Below are positions 25,263 to 47,375 of a DNA stretch of 64,000 nt, one piece after another. Numbering within the stretch: the first letter of the stretch is position 1; every line of letters begins with the position of its first letter. Below the pieces are notes generated by a model. It was not told the DNA's origin. It made no database searches and worked only from the letters and a program-made list of their open reading frames with translations. The DNA comes from Portunus trituberculatus. Lineage: Eukaryota; Arthropoda; Malacostraca; Decapoda; Portunidae. The DNA is taken from the NCBI RefSeq assembly GCF_017591435.1, contig NC_059297.1, positions 20,374,190-20,438,189 on the forward strand. The letters run 5' to 3'. The position numbers were made by a program, and so were the translations under genes.

Positions 25263-25440
25263 CAGCGAGATCACAGCTAGCTTTGATGGTGAGTTCACAT
25301 GAATCCCTGAACTGATCCAGACCAAAACTAGTGTTATTAGACCTAGCTAGGAGTAAACGATAATTTACTCCCAGCAAAGTCTGGATCAGTTCATGGGGTG
25401 CTGTGAACTCATTATCAAAGCTAGTTGTGATCTTGCTAAA
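25261..25440. repeat. 180-bp imperfect palindrome (long hairpin)
   Basis: Arms 25261-25322 and 25379-25440 match inverted over about 62 bases (e.g. CTAGCTTTGAT and GAACTGATCCAGAC in both). The spacer contains a second small hairpin (GGGAGTAAATT opposite its complement). The left arm abuts a (CA)n tract. Confidence 0.75.
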
Positions 25441-25729
25441 CGTTTCCCTTTGTCTCACAACTCAAGGGGGCAGTCACAGCCTGTCCCTCTAAAGGCAACT
25501 CTCCTCCTTCTCGCAAAGCTACATGCACCTACCACACACACTCATTTCACTTAGAATAAAAAAAATGGCCACTCCTACATCAGCTTTGGGGTCCCCTTCT
25601 GGGGAGGAGACCATAAATGTCCCCAGGTCGGACTTCTCTCCCAGGAGCAACCACAACATCTTGACACCACCCTCATCTTCTTTTCCTCGCCGATACACAG
25701 CTGTCTTAGGCAACTGCCAGTAGCCCCTT

Positions 25730-27626
25730 CTCTGTTCCCTCCTACTTTCTCTATCCTCATTTTCGTTTCAAAGTTGGTTGTTGCGTCTATGTGCGCAACT
25801 ACTATACTTGCTCTCGTGCCCACGATCTTGAATCTTCCGAGTTTTCCTCCATCTGACTTCGACTCTAACTAAATTTATCTGTGCTGTCTATCTCTCCTCT
25901 AACTCCTCTGACTATAGTAAATTCTTTGATTACTTAACTTCTAAAGTGGAGCACATTCTGTCTCTCTATCCTTTCGCGGAGATCTCCATTCTTGGCGATT
26001 GTAATGTTTACCACCAGCTTTGGCTTTTCTCTCCCTTCACTGACCATCCTGGTCAACTAGCCTTCAACTTTGCTATCCTCCATAACCTAAAGTAACTGGT
26101 GCAACAGCTATTCTTATTCTTGACCGACTTGGAGATACGCACAAAATTCTTGACCTTTTTCTTATCTCTAATCCTTTTGCTTATGCTTTTACCCTATCTT
26201 CTCCGTTGGGTTCCTCCAATCACAACCTCATATCTGTATCTTGTCTTATTTCTCCAGTCCCTTGTCAGGATCCCCAAAGCAAAAGTGACTGGTGTTTTAC
26301 CTCTGCCAGTTGGTGAGACTTGAGGAGGTATTATGCTGATTTTCCCTAGAATGATTACTGTTTCCTTGTCAGAGATCCATCTCTGTGTGCTGAACGGAAA
26401 ATAAAGGTGATAGTGTCTGGCATGGAGACGTACACTCCTTACTCTTTTACTCAACCTAAACCTTCTAAATTTTGGTATAACACAGTGTGTTCTCGTGCTA
26501 TACATGATAGAGAGGTTGCCCAGAAAAGGTACTTGAGCCTTCTATCACATGAATCTCATGCACTTTATGTTTCTGCCTGGAATCATGCCAAGTCTGTTCA
26601 ACTTGCCAAACACTCTTTCATAAATAGAAAATGTCAAAATCTTTCAAATTCCAACTCCCTTGTGACTTCTGGCATCTGGCCAAAAACATCTCCAATAACT
26701 TTATTTCTTCATCTTTCCCTCCTTTATTTCATCCTGATGGCACCACTGCCATCTCATCTGTCTCTAAAGCTGAACCCTTCACTCAAACATATGCTAACAA
26801 CTCCACCTTGGATGATTCTGGACTTGTCCCTCATTCTCCTCCTCCCTCTGACTATCTCATGCCTTCAATCAAAGTTCTTCGTAATGATGTTTTTCATGCC
26901 ATCAATAGCCTAAACCCTTGAAAGGCTTATGAACCTGAGGGGCTCCCTCCTATATCTTCAATTAAAGTTCTTCATAATGATGTTTTCCATGCCCTTGCTG
27001 GCCTAAACCCTCGGAAAGCTTATGGATCTGATGGGGTCCCTCCTGTTGTTCTAAAAAACTGTTCTTCCATGCTTGCACCTTGCCTGGCCAAACTCTTTCA
27101 ACTATGTCTATCGACTTCTACCTTTCCTTCATGTTGGAAGTTTGCCTACATTCAGCCTGTTCCTAAAATAAGTGACCGTTCTAATCCCTCAAATTATCGC
27201 CCTATTACCTATTACAGGTTTTTTTTTTTATCCTTCTCTTTGACTTTATCTCAAATTTCCTTTCCGACCGTTCTATTGCAGCTGGTAGACGGCCACTATT
27301 CTTCTCCTAAATCTATTAGCAGTGGTACTCCTAAAGGTTCTGTCCTATCACCCACTCTCTTCTTAGTATTAATTAATAATCTTTTTAATCAAACTTCTTG
27401 TCCTATCCACTCCTAAACTGATGATACCATCTTACATCTTTTGATGTCCTTTCAGAGACGACTAACATTTCAGGAAGTCAACAGATCACGCAGGGACGCC
27501 ACAGAACGCATGACCTCTGAACTTTCTAAGGTAGTTTTCAATGCCTCAAAAACTTCAATGACACTTAGCTGTCCCCATCTTCTACATTGAATATCCTGTC
27601 TGTCCTTTACTCATAATTTAAAGCTT
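25730..27626 (+). mobile_element. BS/Jockey-like LINE relic (endonuclease plus partial RT)
   Basis: The frame-broken translation shows the endonuclease C-part (SILGDCNVYHQLW near 25990, then NPFAYAFTLSSPLGSSNHNL near 26180), the linker (SFTQPKPSKFWYNTVCSRAI) and RT start (KFAYIQPVPKISDRSNPSNY near 27140) and GTPKGSVLSPTLF near 27330. A stretch after NYRPIT is deleted at a T tract (27221). A roughly 97-bp segment is duplicated near 26870-27050. It ends shortly before (GT)n at 27639. Confidence 0.8.
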
Positions 27627-27636
27627 ACATGAAAAT

Positions 27637-27638
<2 letters not shown>

Positions 27639-27680
<42 letters not shown>
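27639..27680. repeat. (GT)21
   Basis: Lies between a truncated Jockey-like LINE and a SINE fragment. Confidence 0.9.
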
Positions 27681-27681
<1 letters not shown>

Positions 27682-27775
27682 TCTGACGAGACAGCCAGCG
27701 TTACCCTACGCGCGCGGGACAACAAGGTCACAACTCCTCGATTTACATGCGTGCGTGAACAGGGCGCGCGCGTGG
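27681..27775 (-). mobile_element. Rearranged SINE fragment
   Basis: TCTCTGACGAGACAGCCAGC and GGACAACAAGGTCACAACTC match the SINE body; the middle and head are deleted and replaced by CpG-rich (GC)n-like sequence. It directly follows a (GT)n tract. Confidence 0.65.
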
Positions 27776-27899
27776 CGGCATATATGTATGTGTGCATGCA
27801 TGCCCATGCATGTAGGTGTGGGTATGAACGTGCATGTACGTGTGTGGGCAAGGCTTGGATGGCCTGATTACATGAATGAATCCTGGCCTGAAAAAATCT

Positions 27900-29510
27900 A
27901 CCAGTCCGGCCCTGTTTATGGCTCAGACTCGTCCCCCTGCAAGGTTGTATTCTTCAGGACGTTGTGTCTCTTTGGACAGTTGAAAAGTTGTACAGTGATT
28001 GAACTACTCCTAGGGTATTTCTCATTACACAATGTTCTTCAAGAGTGTTTTTAATTGCCAAATCAATAAGTGTCCATAGCAATGTACGTACATAATAATT
28101 ATATGGCCTGAGGTGCAACCTCCTGTATTCTTGCAGCAACAACACCTTTCTTTGGACCACTCATATTTGAGTGGTCCTCATCAAAGCACTGGCCTACACA
28201 ATATGCTCTATTCTGACACCAGCATTTGTCATAACTTTTTTGTATCAATTCAAATAGCACTTCACCTTCTACTGATTTTGCCTCATAAAATCCAATAAAG
28301 GTTTCATAAGTTTCACCCTTATGAACATACCTGAGATACACAGACTTGTTCTTTATTGCTGATATCAGAGGTTTCATTAACAATGATAATGTACTTAACA
28401 ACTTCTTGCAGAGTTTGTGCAATTTCCTGCAGTACAAGATCAGATGCAATCATCAAAATCTCATTCTGGATTTCAGGTGATAGTCACTGTGCATGACTCT
28501 CCCGGTGATCACGTAGTTTATTTGAAACCCATGAAATGTCTTTGCAGCGAAGATATAGGAGTTCCAGGAAGTTGCCTCGGTTTATGTCAGATGATTCTAT
28601 TAGGTTGACTCTGGTTTCTAGGTGTCCCATGTCCCCGTAAAGATAAATTCTGCTGAATTAAGTATAACAAAGACTCGATTATTACTTTCATACAGTCCCT
28701 GTTCCTTCTCACCATGTTGTGAGCATTGTCAAGCTGTGACAAAATGGATGTTTGTCTCTTCTGGTTAATTTAGCATAATCTATTGTATCATTGCCAAATT
28801 ATAGGTTTTGCTTGGGGAATGTTTTGCTAATCTTTCAGTCTTTCAGTCTTCTTCCAGTTCCAGAATGAGAATGAATCATCATTACCATATTTTTTACATT
28901 GTTTTTACCATCTGATTGAAGATCGTCCATGGATATTTCTTAAACAGCGCAGGATCTTTGTTCGTTGGCAAATTGCTTCCTGTTATATTCACTTAGAAGA
29001 GGTTGATTTGGGCAATCCAGAAGCTTGGTTTCGGATGAGAAGTTGATGTTTCACTGAATGAAAAATTTTCATTTACAGCTTCTTGGCTTACTGCACTGGC
29101 TGAAGTTTTGTTGTACTTAGTGTGACCTTCTGAAGACTTAGCAGGTTGTTTTCCGCTGTCAGGCTTTAGGATATCCCTAGCTAGCATCACATTCTTCAGC
29201 CTACTGCTCTAGGTTCAATGTACCATAATCAATGATGTTCTTTTCGTCAATTGACTTGACTTGCTTAGATGCTGCATTTTCTTCAGTGTTCGTGCATGTC
29301 AATGATGCTTGTTTAATACTTGTTCAACCACCAAGGCAAAAGGATAATTTCCATTGCTAATTGTGTCTATTAACACAAATTTAATATTTTGATTACCATC
29401 ATATGCTCTTACATGTTCCTTTTTATAGTCAGAATCGATTTCCTTCCTACATATAGAACATTTAATTTCAATTCTGTTGCATCATGATCACTTACATCAG
29501 ACGCAGCCCA
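27900..29510 (-). pseudogene. hAT-like transposase relic (ZMYM1/DUF4371-type)
   Basis: Fragments on the minus strand: KGHTKYNKTSASAVSQ (about 29130) resembling the TTF-type/N-terminal part; NKSVYLRYVHKGETYETFIG (28350) and CVGQCFDEDHSNMSGPKKGV (about 28190), matching the catalytic-core pattern C-GQ-x-D-x-A-x-N-MSG of this group; then DLAIKNTLEEHC (28050). Stops and shifts throughout. No terminal repeats were located. Confidence 0.65.
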
Positions 29511-31679
29511 ACTGTCGAAGGCAATGGCAGCACATGCGTCTTTCTCCCAGCATTGCTTTGGTTGTCAGACTAGTGTCTGTCTATTTGTTCTGCGTGGTTT
29601 ACTGGCGTGGCTTGCTGGTTTTGCTTCTTGTTGTTGAATTTCTCGGTGTTGAATTTCTTTTGCATTGAATTTCTTTTGCGTTGAATTCTTTTTGTTTTGC
29701 CTTTATCTTACACATACATTTAATAAATTTCGTATGCTGTGTAGGAATTCCCTGAAAGAGTATTATATGTTGCCTTTATCTAGATTCTAGAATCTGCTTT
29801 AGCGTTACAAATATTTTGGCTGCACACTGTGTCAAATTACAGGTATAACTGTTAACAATGGACAAATCCAAGATAAGATTATAAATTACGTAGTTACTAC
29901 TCAACAGTACTTCCTCTCTACAAGGCAGTTGCTATACGGTCTTACAGACTCAATATAAAACACATTGCCAGTGTTTGGCACCCCCTTCGAAGCAAATCAA
30001 GTAAATCGCATATGTGATAATGATTAAAGCAGTGAAAAGCAAGCTTCTTGCAAAATTACAGAGGAAACAATGAAGCAAAGGAATATATAATAATAATTTA
30101 CATAAATCAGGGAGGCATTTGGCAACTCACACATCACTTCCCAGTGCTGCCTCGCTAGTCTCTTCCGTGATCACACGACAGTAGCATCGCTCGCACATAT
30201 AAAATCCTACTAATGACTTTAACTTTTTTCACGCTTTTTGTTTTCGTTAAGTTTTGTCTTTCACATCACCAATACCAAAGCTAAGACCTTGATCAAAACT
30301 GCATAAGATAAAATGTAGTTCGGCAAAGCTGACGTACGCTTTATCAAAGTCAGTGTCCTTTTTGACAAAATACGCCCTTGTCTGGCAAAGTTTGCTTTGC
30401 TGGGATTTATTTCCTGTTTTTTTTTTCTCTACACATTTTCAGCCAATAATATATTGTCTTCAGTGGCAAACTGGGAGTGCTTTCTACTCGAAATATGTTT
30501 GGACCCAACCACCAGTCAGGATCGAGGGAGACAATAAGGGCAATGTAGACTAGAGACATTGAGGCTTATGTGCCACTGACATAGTAGTACCGCAATTTAT
30601 TTCAGTCTTTTTACTTATTGTCTATTGTATGTGGATGTGTTTTGTAATTTTTCAGCGCATTCTCAAACTTTTAGGTTTCTATCTTGACTGAAGGAGGTTA
30701 TTTTGGTTATTGGGCGTCAAAATGGGCCTATATGTTTGCCCAAATTTGGAGAAAGTTTTGCCTGACTTTCACTTGTTTCTGAGAACTGAGGAGTTGGGGG
30801 GGGGCGGAATCATGAGAGAGAGAGAGAGAGAGAGAGAGAGTTGTAAGACAGCACAAGTAAATGCAGTTTCATTGCCTTTGTGGTCTTCAGCATCTAGCCT
30901 TCTCAACTGCTCATTGGATGCAAAGCAAACGAGTTGTATTTTTATTTGTATACCAATGTAATCCGTATGAGGATAAATGACAAGCTCTATCATAACTAAG
31001 AGAAGACGATTACACAGCTTTTATAGAACGTGCCTAAGTCAGTTCAAGTGTTATTAAAGAGTATTATTTTGATTCTGACATTTCTTTAAGTAATATTAAC
31101 CAATAAATACAATGTAGCAATCTGTAAAACAGATTTCGACTCATATTTTTCTTTGAATCTTCAGAGATTCAGTGAAGCATGAGGTAGGGCAATCCATACA
31201 GGCTGCCTCGCAGGACCCTACAGACTGAAACAACAACTGTGACATATTCCACAATCTAAGTCGTGTGGAACGTACGTGTAACTGTAAAGGAGTTAATAGA
31301 CAATATAATGTGTTCGCCAGAGTTAATTTGGGTGAAGTTATTATTTGCACTCCCTAATTGATATAGTCAGCAAGATACATAAACAGTGCTTCAACTCAGA
31401 AGGGTAATATATTACATATTACCTTGGACGGTTTATGCCTATCGAGTGTATCAATAAACAAATTACCGGTATTGTATATATGCATGTGATGATGAACACT
31501 GTCCATACCTGTACTCTACTTGTCAGTCAAGGAAACAAATGAAGAAAATCATGGTTAATATTTCATGCACCTGCGCAGTTGCTATTTATAATTCCCATGG
31601 AAAAAGCATGTCACGCGGCTGATCGCTTTAGTGGGTGGCTTGATCCAGCGGGGCATCCTTTTGGTCACGGGGCGCTCAC
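29511..31679. other. No gene recognised
   Basis: AT-rich unique sequence. Four short direct repeats of GTTGAATTTCTTTTGC lie at about 29630-29690. Confidence 0.5.
30814..30840. repeat. (GA)13
   Basis: Short pure tract in otherwise unique sequence. Confidence 0.85.
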
Positions 31680-31747
31680 CCGCTGTAATGCAAGCCAGTC
31701 AACCTCTTCTTGAAGAACAGGTCGGCTTCAGTAGGTTGAACTTCCAT
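31680..31747 (-). other. Candidate minus-strand coding exon, unrecognised
   Basis: An ATG at 31747-31745 opens 22 codons (MEVQPTEADLFFKKRLTGLH and two more) and then reaches GG|gtgagc, a good donor. Its composition is more protein-like than the surrounding sequence and it is not inside a recognised repeat. No partner exon and no family match were found. Confidence 0.25.
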
Positions 31748-31902
31748 TACACATCAGCGAGCTACTTAAAGCTGAACGATCCACAGTGACTTGCAATGTT
31801 ATCAGAATTACGCAAATAACAACAAAGTACATAAAAATAATGAATGAATAAATAAAAAAAGTTTAATGGTTACTCTTCCTTACTTGACGGATCAGTTGGT
31901 GG

Positions 31903-32515
31903 TGACACTGCAGTGTTACGAGGCATGATGAGGGAATCAAGCGTGCAACGTGGGATGTCGTAACAGTTGGTGTGTGTGTGTGTGTAATTCACTGATTGAT
32001 CTGCTGCAGTCTCTGACGAGACAGCCAGACGTTACCCTACGGAACGAGCTCAGAGCTCATTATTTCCGATCTTGGGATAGGCCTGAGACCAGGCACACAC
32101 CATACACCGGGACAACAAGGTCACAACTCCTCGATTTACATCCCGTACCTACTCACAGCTAGGTGAACAGGGGCTACACGTGAAAGGAGACACACCCAAA
32201 TATCTCCACCCGGCCGGGGAATCGAACCCCGGTCATCTAGCTTGTGAAGCCAGCGCTCTAACCACTGAGCTACCGGGTGTGTGTGTGTGAGTGTGTATGT
32301 GTGTGAAGAAGGCACACACACATATACGTGACTGGTGTAACATTGGTTTTCAGGACTGAGATACAGTTCGACGTGCCCAGGGCGGCGTAACACGGCATCA
32401 GCCTGGGTGCCGACACGGCAGTGTTACAAGGCACGGTGTAAATCACACGTGTAGTTGGGGCGTCGCAACAATTGGTGTGAGTGAAGAAGACACACACTCG
32501 TATACCTGGCCATAC
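31903..32515. repeat. Direct duplication, one copy carrying a SINE
   Basis: Copy 1 begins GACACTGCAGTGTTACGAGG (31903), copy 2 GACACGGCAGTGTTACAAGG (32412). Both reach CGYAACARTTGGTGTG (about 31959 and 32464) and then GTGAAGAAGRCACACAC (32302 and 32481). In copy 1 the SINE lies between these two landmarks. Confidence 0.7.
31986..32276 (-). mobile_element. tRNA-derived SINE, full length, second copy
   Basis: Nearly identical to the copy at 2815-3106, with the same Val(CAC)-like head, and again flanked by (TG)n on both sides (31971-31985 and 32277-32306). It interrupts one member of a duplicated host segment. Confidence 0.85.
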
Positions 32516-33339
32516 GTAACTACATTATATTAGTAATTTCCATATTAAGTATAATTCAGACAAAATTGTTATCTCACTGATTCATCGATTCTACTTATTT
32601 TTGTTTGTCTATTTCTTTATTTTACCTATCTATTTCAACCAACGTTTTACCTTGTTCACTATTGGTTAAATACGTTACCAGAAGTTAATGTACTTTACAT
32701 GATATTCTGCAACATTAATTTCATCTGGCATGTAGGTATTAACCTGGAGAAAATAGGATAAGGTTATCTTCATATTATCTGATAAATGTTCTCTTGATAA
32801 ATTTTTGTATCTTCCCACATGCCTATACGTACAGATACAGATGTTTAAAGTAATAAAAACAATCGAAAGTTTGTGGTAAAATATTCCTTATATTGACGAG
32901 CGACGAGCAGTTCTTTTCAAGTTCTCATCGTTAGTTGAATTTAATCACAACCACGTTATCACGATCAAACAGTCAAATACATATCGAGCTATTTGCATTA
33001 TTTCGAGTACAACAATGTGCATCACACTACTGCCTATGTAATGACCATCGGCTTTGTCAAATGTTATCTCTTTCCTGTACGCTTTCTTTCAAATTAATAT
33101 TGTTAGAAGCGAGGAGGAGTAACCGGAATAGCTCAGTTGTACTCTGATGGTGACTCGGTGGGGAAGGTGCCTCATAGAAAACCACGGCAAGCCAGGAGAG
33201 GATGACCACACTCATTCTGTCTGGATGATGTAGGAAATAATTTCGTGACTTGGTTAGATCAAGTATCTTATACATATCACCACGGAAATTCGCACGCGCG
33301 TGTGTGTATATTCATCGTCTCCATATTTCTATTTATTTA
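32516..33339. other. No gene recognised
   Basis: Unique AT-rich sequence. A short minus-strand frame near 33057-33219 (MSVVILSWLAVVFYEAPSPP...) looks signal-peptide-like but has no further support. Confidence 0.4.
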
Positions 33340-34627
33340 TTTTTTCTTTAAAGCTATGCACATTATGTGCTGTAACAACTTCATCACTCAATGCATTCCA
33401 TTTTTCCACCGTTCTATGTGAAAAACTATTTTCCAATATCCTTCACACACTGCCTCTTCCTGATGTTCTTTGCATGTCCTCTTGTTCTTTCAGCTTCATC
33501 TGCCACCAGCACCAGGTCTTGCTTGTCTCTTTTCAATGTCGTGTGTATTTACCTATTTGTATTTACCTATTTTTTTTTTTTTTTTTTTTTTTTATTTACT
33601 GGGCCCGAGCTTGGCTCTTTATGTCCTGTCTCTTTGTCCACATTTATCAAGTTTGTCCTTCATCTGACTGACACTCGCCGCATACACCACCTCTCTACTC
33701 AATTTATTCCATTTGACAATGTCACGATATGGGAAGCTATACTTCTTGACATCTCCCATACAACTGTCCTTTTGTATTTTCTTTGGGTGTCCTCTCAGTT
33801 GATTGTTGGGAGACATCCTTATCAAGTCTTCTCTATCTAGGATATCCATTCCATTTACTATTTTATACATTGTTATCATATCTCCCCTCTCTCTTCTTTC
33901 TTCTAACGTGGGCAAATCCAGTCTTCTTAATCTCTCCTCGTACGGCACCTCCTTAAAACCTGGTATCATCCTCGTTCCCAACCACTGCACTCTCTCTAGT
34001 TTCTTCACGTGTTTCTTCATATCTGGTGACCATATCACCGCTACATATTCCAACTGAGGTCTAATTAAGGTGGTTAATATTTTCTTTATCATATTCTCAT
34101 CCAATTAGTTGAATGAGAATCCAATACTTTGGAGTGTGCTGCAAGTTTTTCCAAATATTCTGTTAATGTGCTTTTCTGGTGATAAGTTGTTCTGTATAAT
34201 CACTCCTAAGTCCTTTTCTTCACTGACTTCAGTTATTATCTCTCTCCCTAGCTGGTACTCCTTATATGATCTATATTTGCTTTTGTCCTTTCTCATTACA
34301 TGACTTTTGTTAATGATGAACTCCATCTGCCCTTTTACACTCCAATTATATATCCTGTTCAGATCCTCTTGCAACATGTTACAATCTTCCACGTTTTCTT
34401 ATTCTCTTGAATCTCTTCATAATCTTTGCGTCATCTGCGAACATACTCATGTAACTTTTCACACCCGCTGGCCTATCATTTATATAGATCATAAACATGA
34501 TGGGACCAAGCACAGAACCTTGGAGGACTCCACTGGTCACTCTTTTCCACTCCGACTTCACTCCCTTCACCACTGTTCTCATTTCCCTGTCTGTCAGGTA
34601 GTTTCTCATCCAGTCTGCCAGGGTTCC

Positions 34628-34630
<3 letters not shown>
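33340..34630 (-). mobile_element. LINE-A fragments (two pieces)
   Basis: Minus-strand RT (WMRNYLTDREMRTVVKGVK, GVLQGSVLGPIMFMIYIND, FADDAK near 34430) and C-terminus (IRPQLEYVAVIWSP, ERRERGDMITMYKIVNGMD), ending with doubled TAGGTAAATAC (33541-33571). A second, older 3' fragment lies at 33340-33535. The 5' truncation point coincides with a (GT)n tract (34631-34672). Confidence 0.8.

Positions 34631-34672
<42 letters not shown>
34631..34672. repeat. (GT)21 at a LINE-A truncation point
   Basis: Pure tract. Confidence 0.9.
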
Positions 34673-34677
<5 letters not shown>

Positions 34678-34999
34678 TCATCTGTCTATTCTTATTCATC
34701 AGCCCTCCTGCTCTTTGAATTTCTGCCATTCATATTCGTGTCTAAAATAACGCCAAATAATCATCTAACTTACGAAGAGTTCTTTCATCGATAAGAACCT
34801 TGTTATTTACCTACTCTTCTCGTGATTTTTCATATCCTGGAGAAAAAGGGGGGATAGCATAAGAGTGACAAAAGAATTCCTGGTTTCGGCATGGTCGTAT
34901 GGAAAAAACTAGCCGTTATAGGTGTATAGTTTTGTTCCCTGTGCTGTGCGATAAAAAGCTGAAAATGCCACAAGAGAAAAAAGAAGGAAACGAAGATCA

Positions 35000-35439
35000 A
35001 GATAAATACCATAAGAAGAGGAGGCAACTGTCAGTCAGCACTCACCACAGGGAAACGAACAGAGGACAGCTTATATATGTTCCAATATTATACAAGAAAC
35101 ATTTATGAGAGAAGAAGGCAATTATGCATAGCAGCAATATATTTAAGAAAGCTGGCCTTTGATTTTGTAAGCCGTGATAAGCTGCTACAAGCTATGATGA
35201 AATACAAGATAGACAGCAAAATAATTGAATGTATGGAAGAAATTTACTGCAATGACAATTAAGATCGGAGTAAGAATTAACAACTGAGAAATGAACATTA
35301 AAATAAAAAAAAAAATTGAATAAGACAGGGATGCACCAGCTCAGCAACACCCTTCAAACTAGCTGATAACGTACATGATCTTGGAACAACTCAAAAGAAA
35401 TAAACGAGGCTATTCTAACAACCAAGTGCACATAAACAC

Positions 35440-35471
<32 letters not shown>

Positions 35472-36560
35472 CTGACGATGGACTGCAGATGCCAGCAAAC
35501 AGAAAGCAGAAAAGAATATTAAAGACCTAATAGAAATAAGTAAGAGCTTTGGATTGGAACAAATTAAGGAAAAGTTGCTTTATGCTTTTTAATGTTAGTT
35601 AGTTAGAGACAAATGAGATTGAAGGGATAAATGTCACAAATACAATGAAGTACGTACCTGGGCATAAATATAATAAACCAGAAAGACTGTTTTAGAGAAC
35701 AAGAAAGAAAATTTATTATTAAAGCACAGAAAATAGCCAACCTAACATATTATCCTGAGAAACTGCAACAAGTTGATGGTAAGGAAAACCTATTGGAAAT
35801 CAGTGGTGATGCCAATGCTGTTTCATGGCGTGTGTGTGCTAGACTTTAACAAAGAGGAAATAAGAAAGTTACAAAGCACAGAAAATTCAGTATTCAGAAT
35901 GATATTGGGAACAAGAAAGTACACGTACAGCAGAAGAAGGTATAAGAAGGAAATGGGTGCATCACTTTTTGAAACAAGGATAATAAAGAATAGTTTTATC
36001 TACATCCAAAGCACACTCAAAGGGGAAGAAAAGAAAATAGAGAACATGATGAAGAGCACTATAAATTGGTTTATGTACAGCATGAAAATTCTTGAGAAAA
36101 TAGAGATTAATATCCTTCAGCTAGAAATGATGAAAAGAAGAGAACTGGAAGAAAGTTTTCGGCGGTGGGACACAAACAGATGGAAAGAAGGAATGACACA
36201 AAAGTCAAGTCTACATACAGGCAGTGCAGGGAGGAGATAGGTGGGACTAACCATCTGTATAACAACAGACCTGCTTCAGTGATCTTCCAGGTAAGGACAA
36301 ACAGCTTCCCCTGCATGACCGAGTAGGCTTCCTCCGGATTGATTGATTGATACGGCATGTCCAATGTGAGGTGGGGAAAGGGAGGATGAACACTTACTGG
36401 TTACACTTCGAAGGACAAAGAAACGACAGAAAGAGAATTGGAAAACTGCAGCAACCATATCGAGATAAAGAACAAGTAATTAGAAAAAAGTACCATTTGA
36501 AATGGAAAACAAGAAACTTCGAAAACGCAAAAAAAGAAAAAAAATTATGACTTGGAAAAG
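35000..36560 (+). mobile_element. RT-containing retroelement relic of unassigned LINE clade
   Basis: LAFDFVSRDKLLQAMMKYKI (35155) is an RT motif A region; a degenerate ADDG box follows at about 35475, right after a 26-base T run. The C-terminal part has MPMLFHGVCVLDFNKEEI, ENSVFRMILGTRKYTYSRRR and KKEMGASLFETRIIKNSF (35773-36240). Several frame breaks. Confidence 0.65.
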
Positions 36561-36929
36561 AGAAAATAAACTAGAGCAAGTTAGTGAAAGGAAAGGAGTA
36601 AATAAGTAAAACGTTGACAGTGAAAGAAAAGGAGAAAATAAATAAAAGTTGACAGTAAAAGAAAAGGAGAAAATAAATAAAAGTTGATAATAAAAGAAAA
36701 GGAGAAAGCATATAAGAGTTGATAGTGAGAGAAAAGAAAAATATAGATAATAGTTAATCGTGAAATGAAAGTAGAAAATAGATTAAAGTGTATAATGGAA
36801 AAAAAAAAAGTAAAACCAACAACAACAAGGTGAGTAGGTGACTAACTTAAGACTTCAGGGGGGACCGTTGCAAAGGCTATCTCCCGACTCTACATCCGAT
36901 CAGCTGTGAGACTGTGAGTGAGGGTCAAG
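36561..36929. promoter_or_regulatory. Upstream region of NDUFB8
   Basis: 36561-36820 is A-rich with four tandem variants of AAAGGAGAAAATAAATAAAA (period about 50). The proximal 100 bp before the ATG is GC-richer and has no TATA box, as is common for housekeeping genes. Confidence 0.4.
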
Positions 36930-47285
<10,356 letters not shown>

Positions 47286-47350
47286 TGACCAGGTCTTTTA
47301 CGACATGTAAATATAAGATATCTAAAAGAGATGTAAAGTGATACATTTTG

Positions 47351-47375
47351 AATAAAGTATGAATGAGTGAATAAA
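47351..47375 (+). terminator. NDUFB8 polyadenylation signals
   Basis: AATAAA at 47351-47356 and again at 47370-47375, 66 and 85 bases after the stop codon. Confidence 0.7.
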
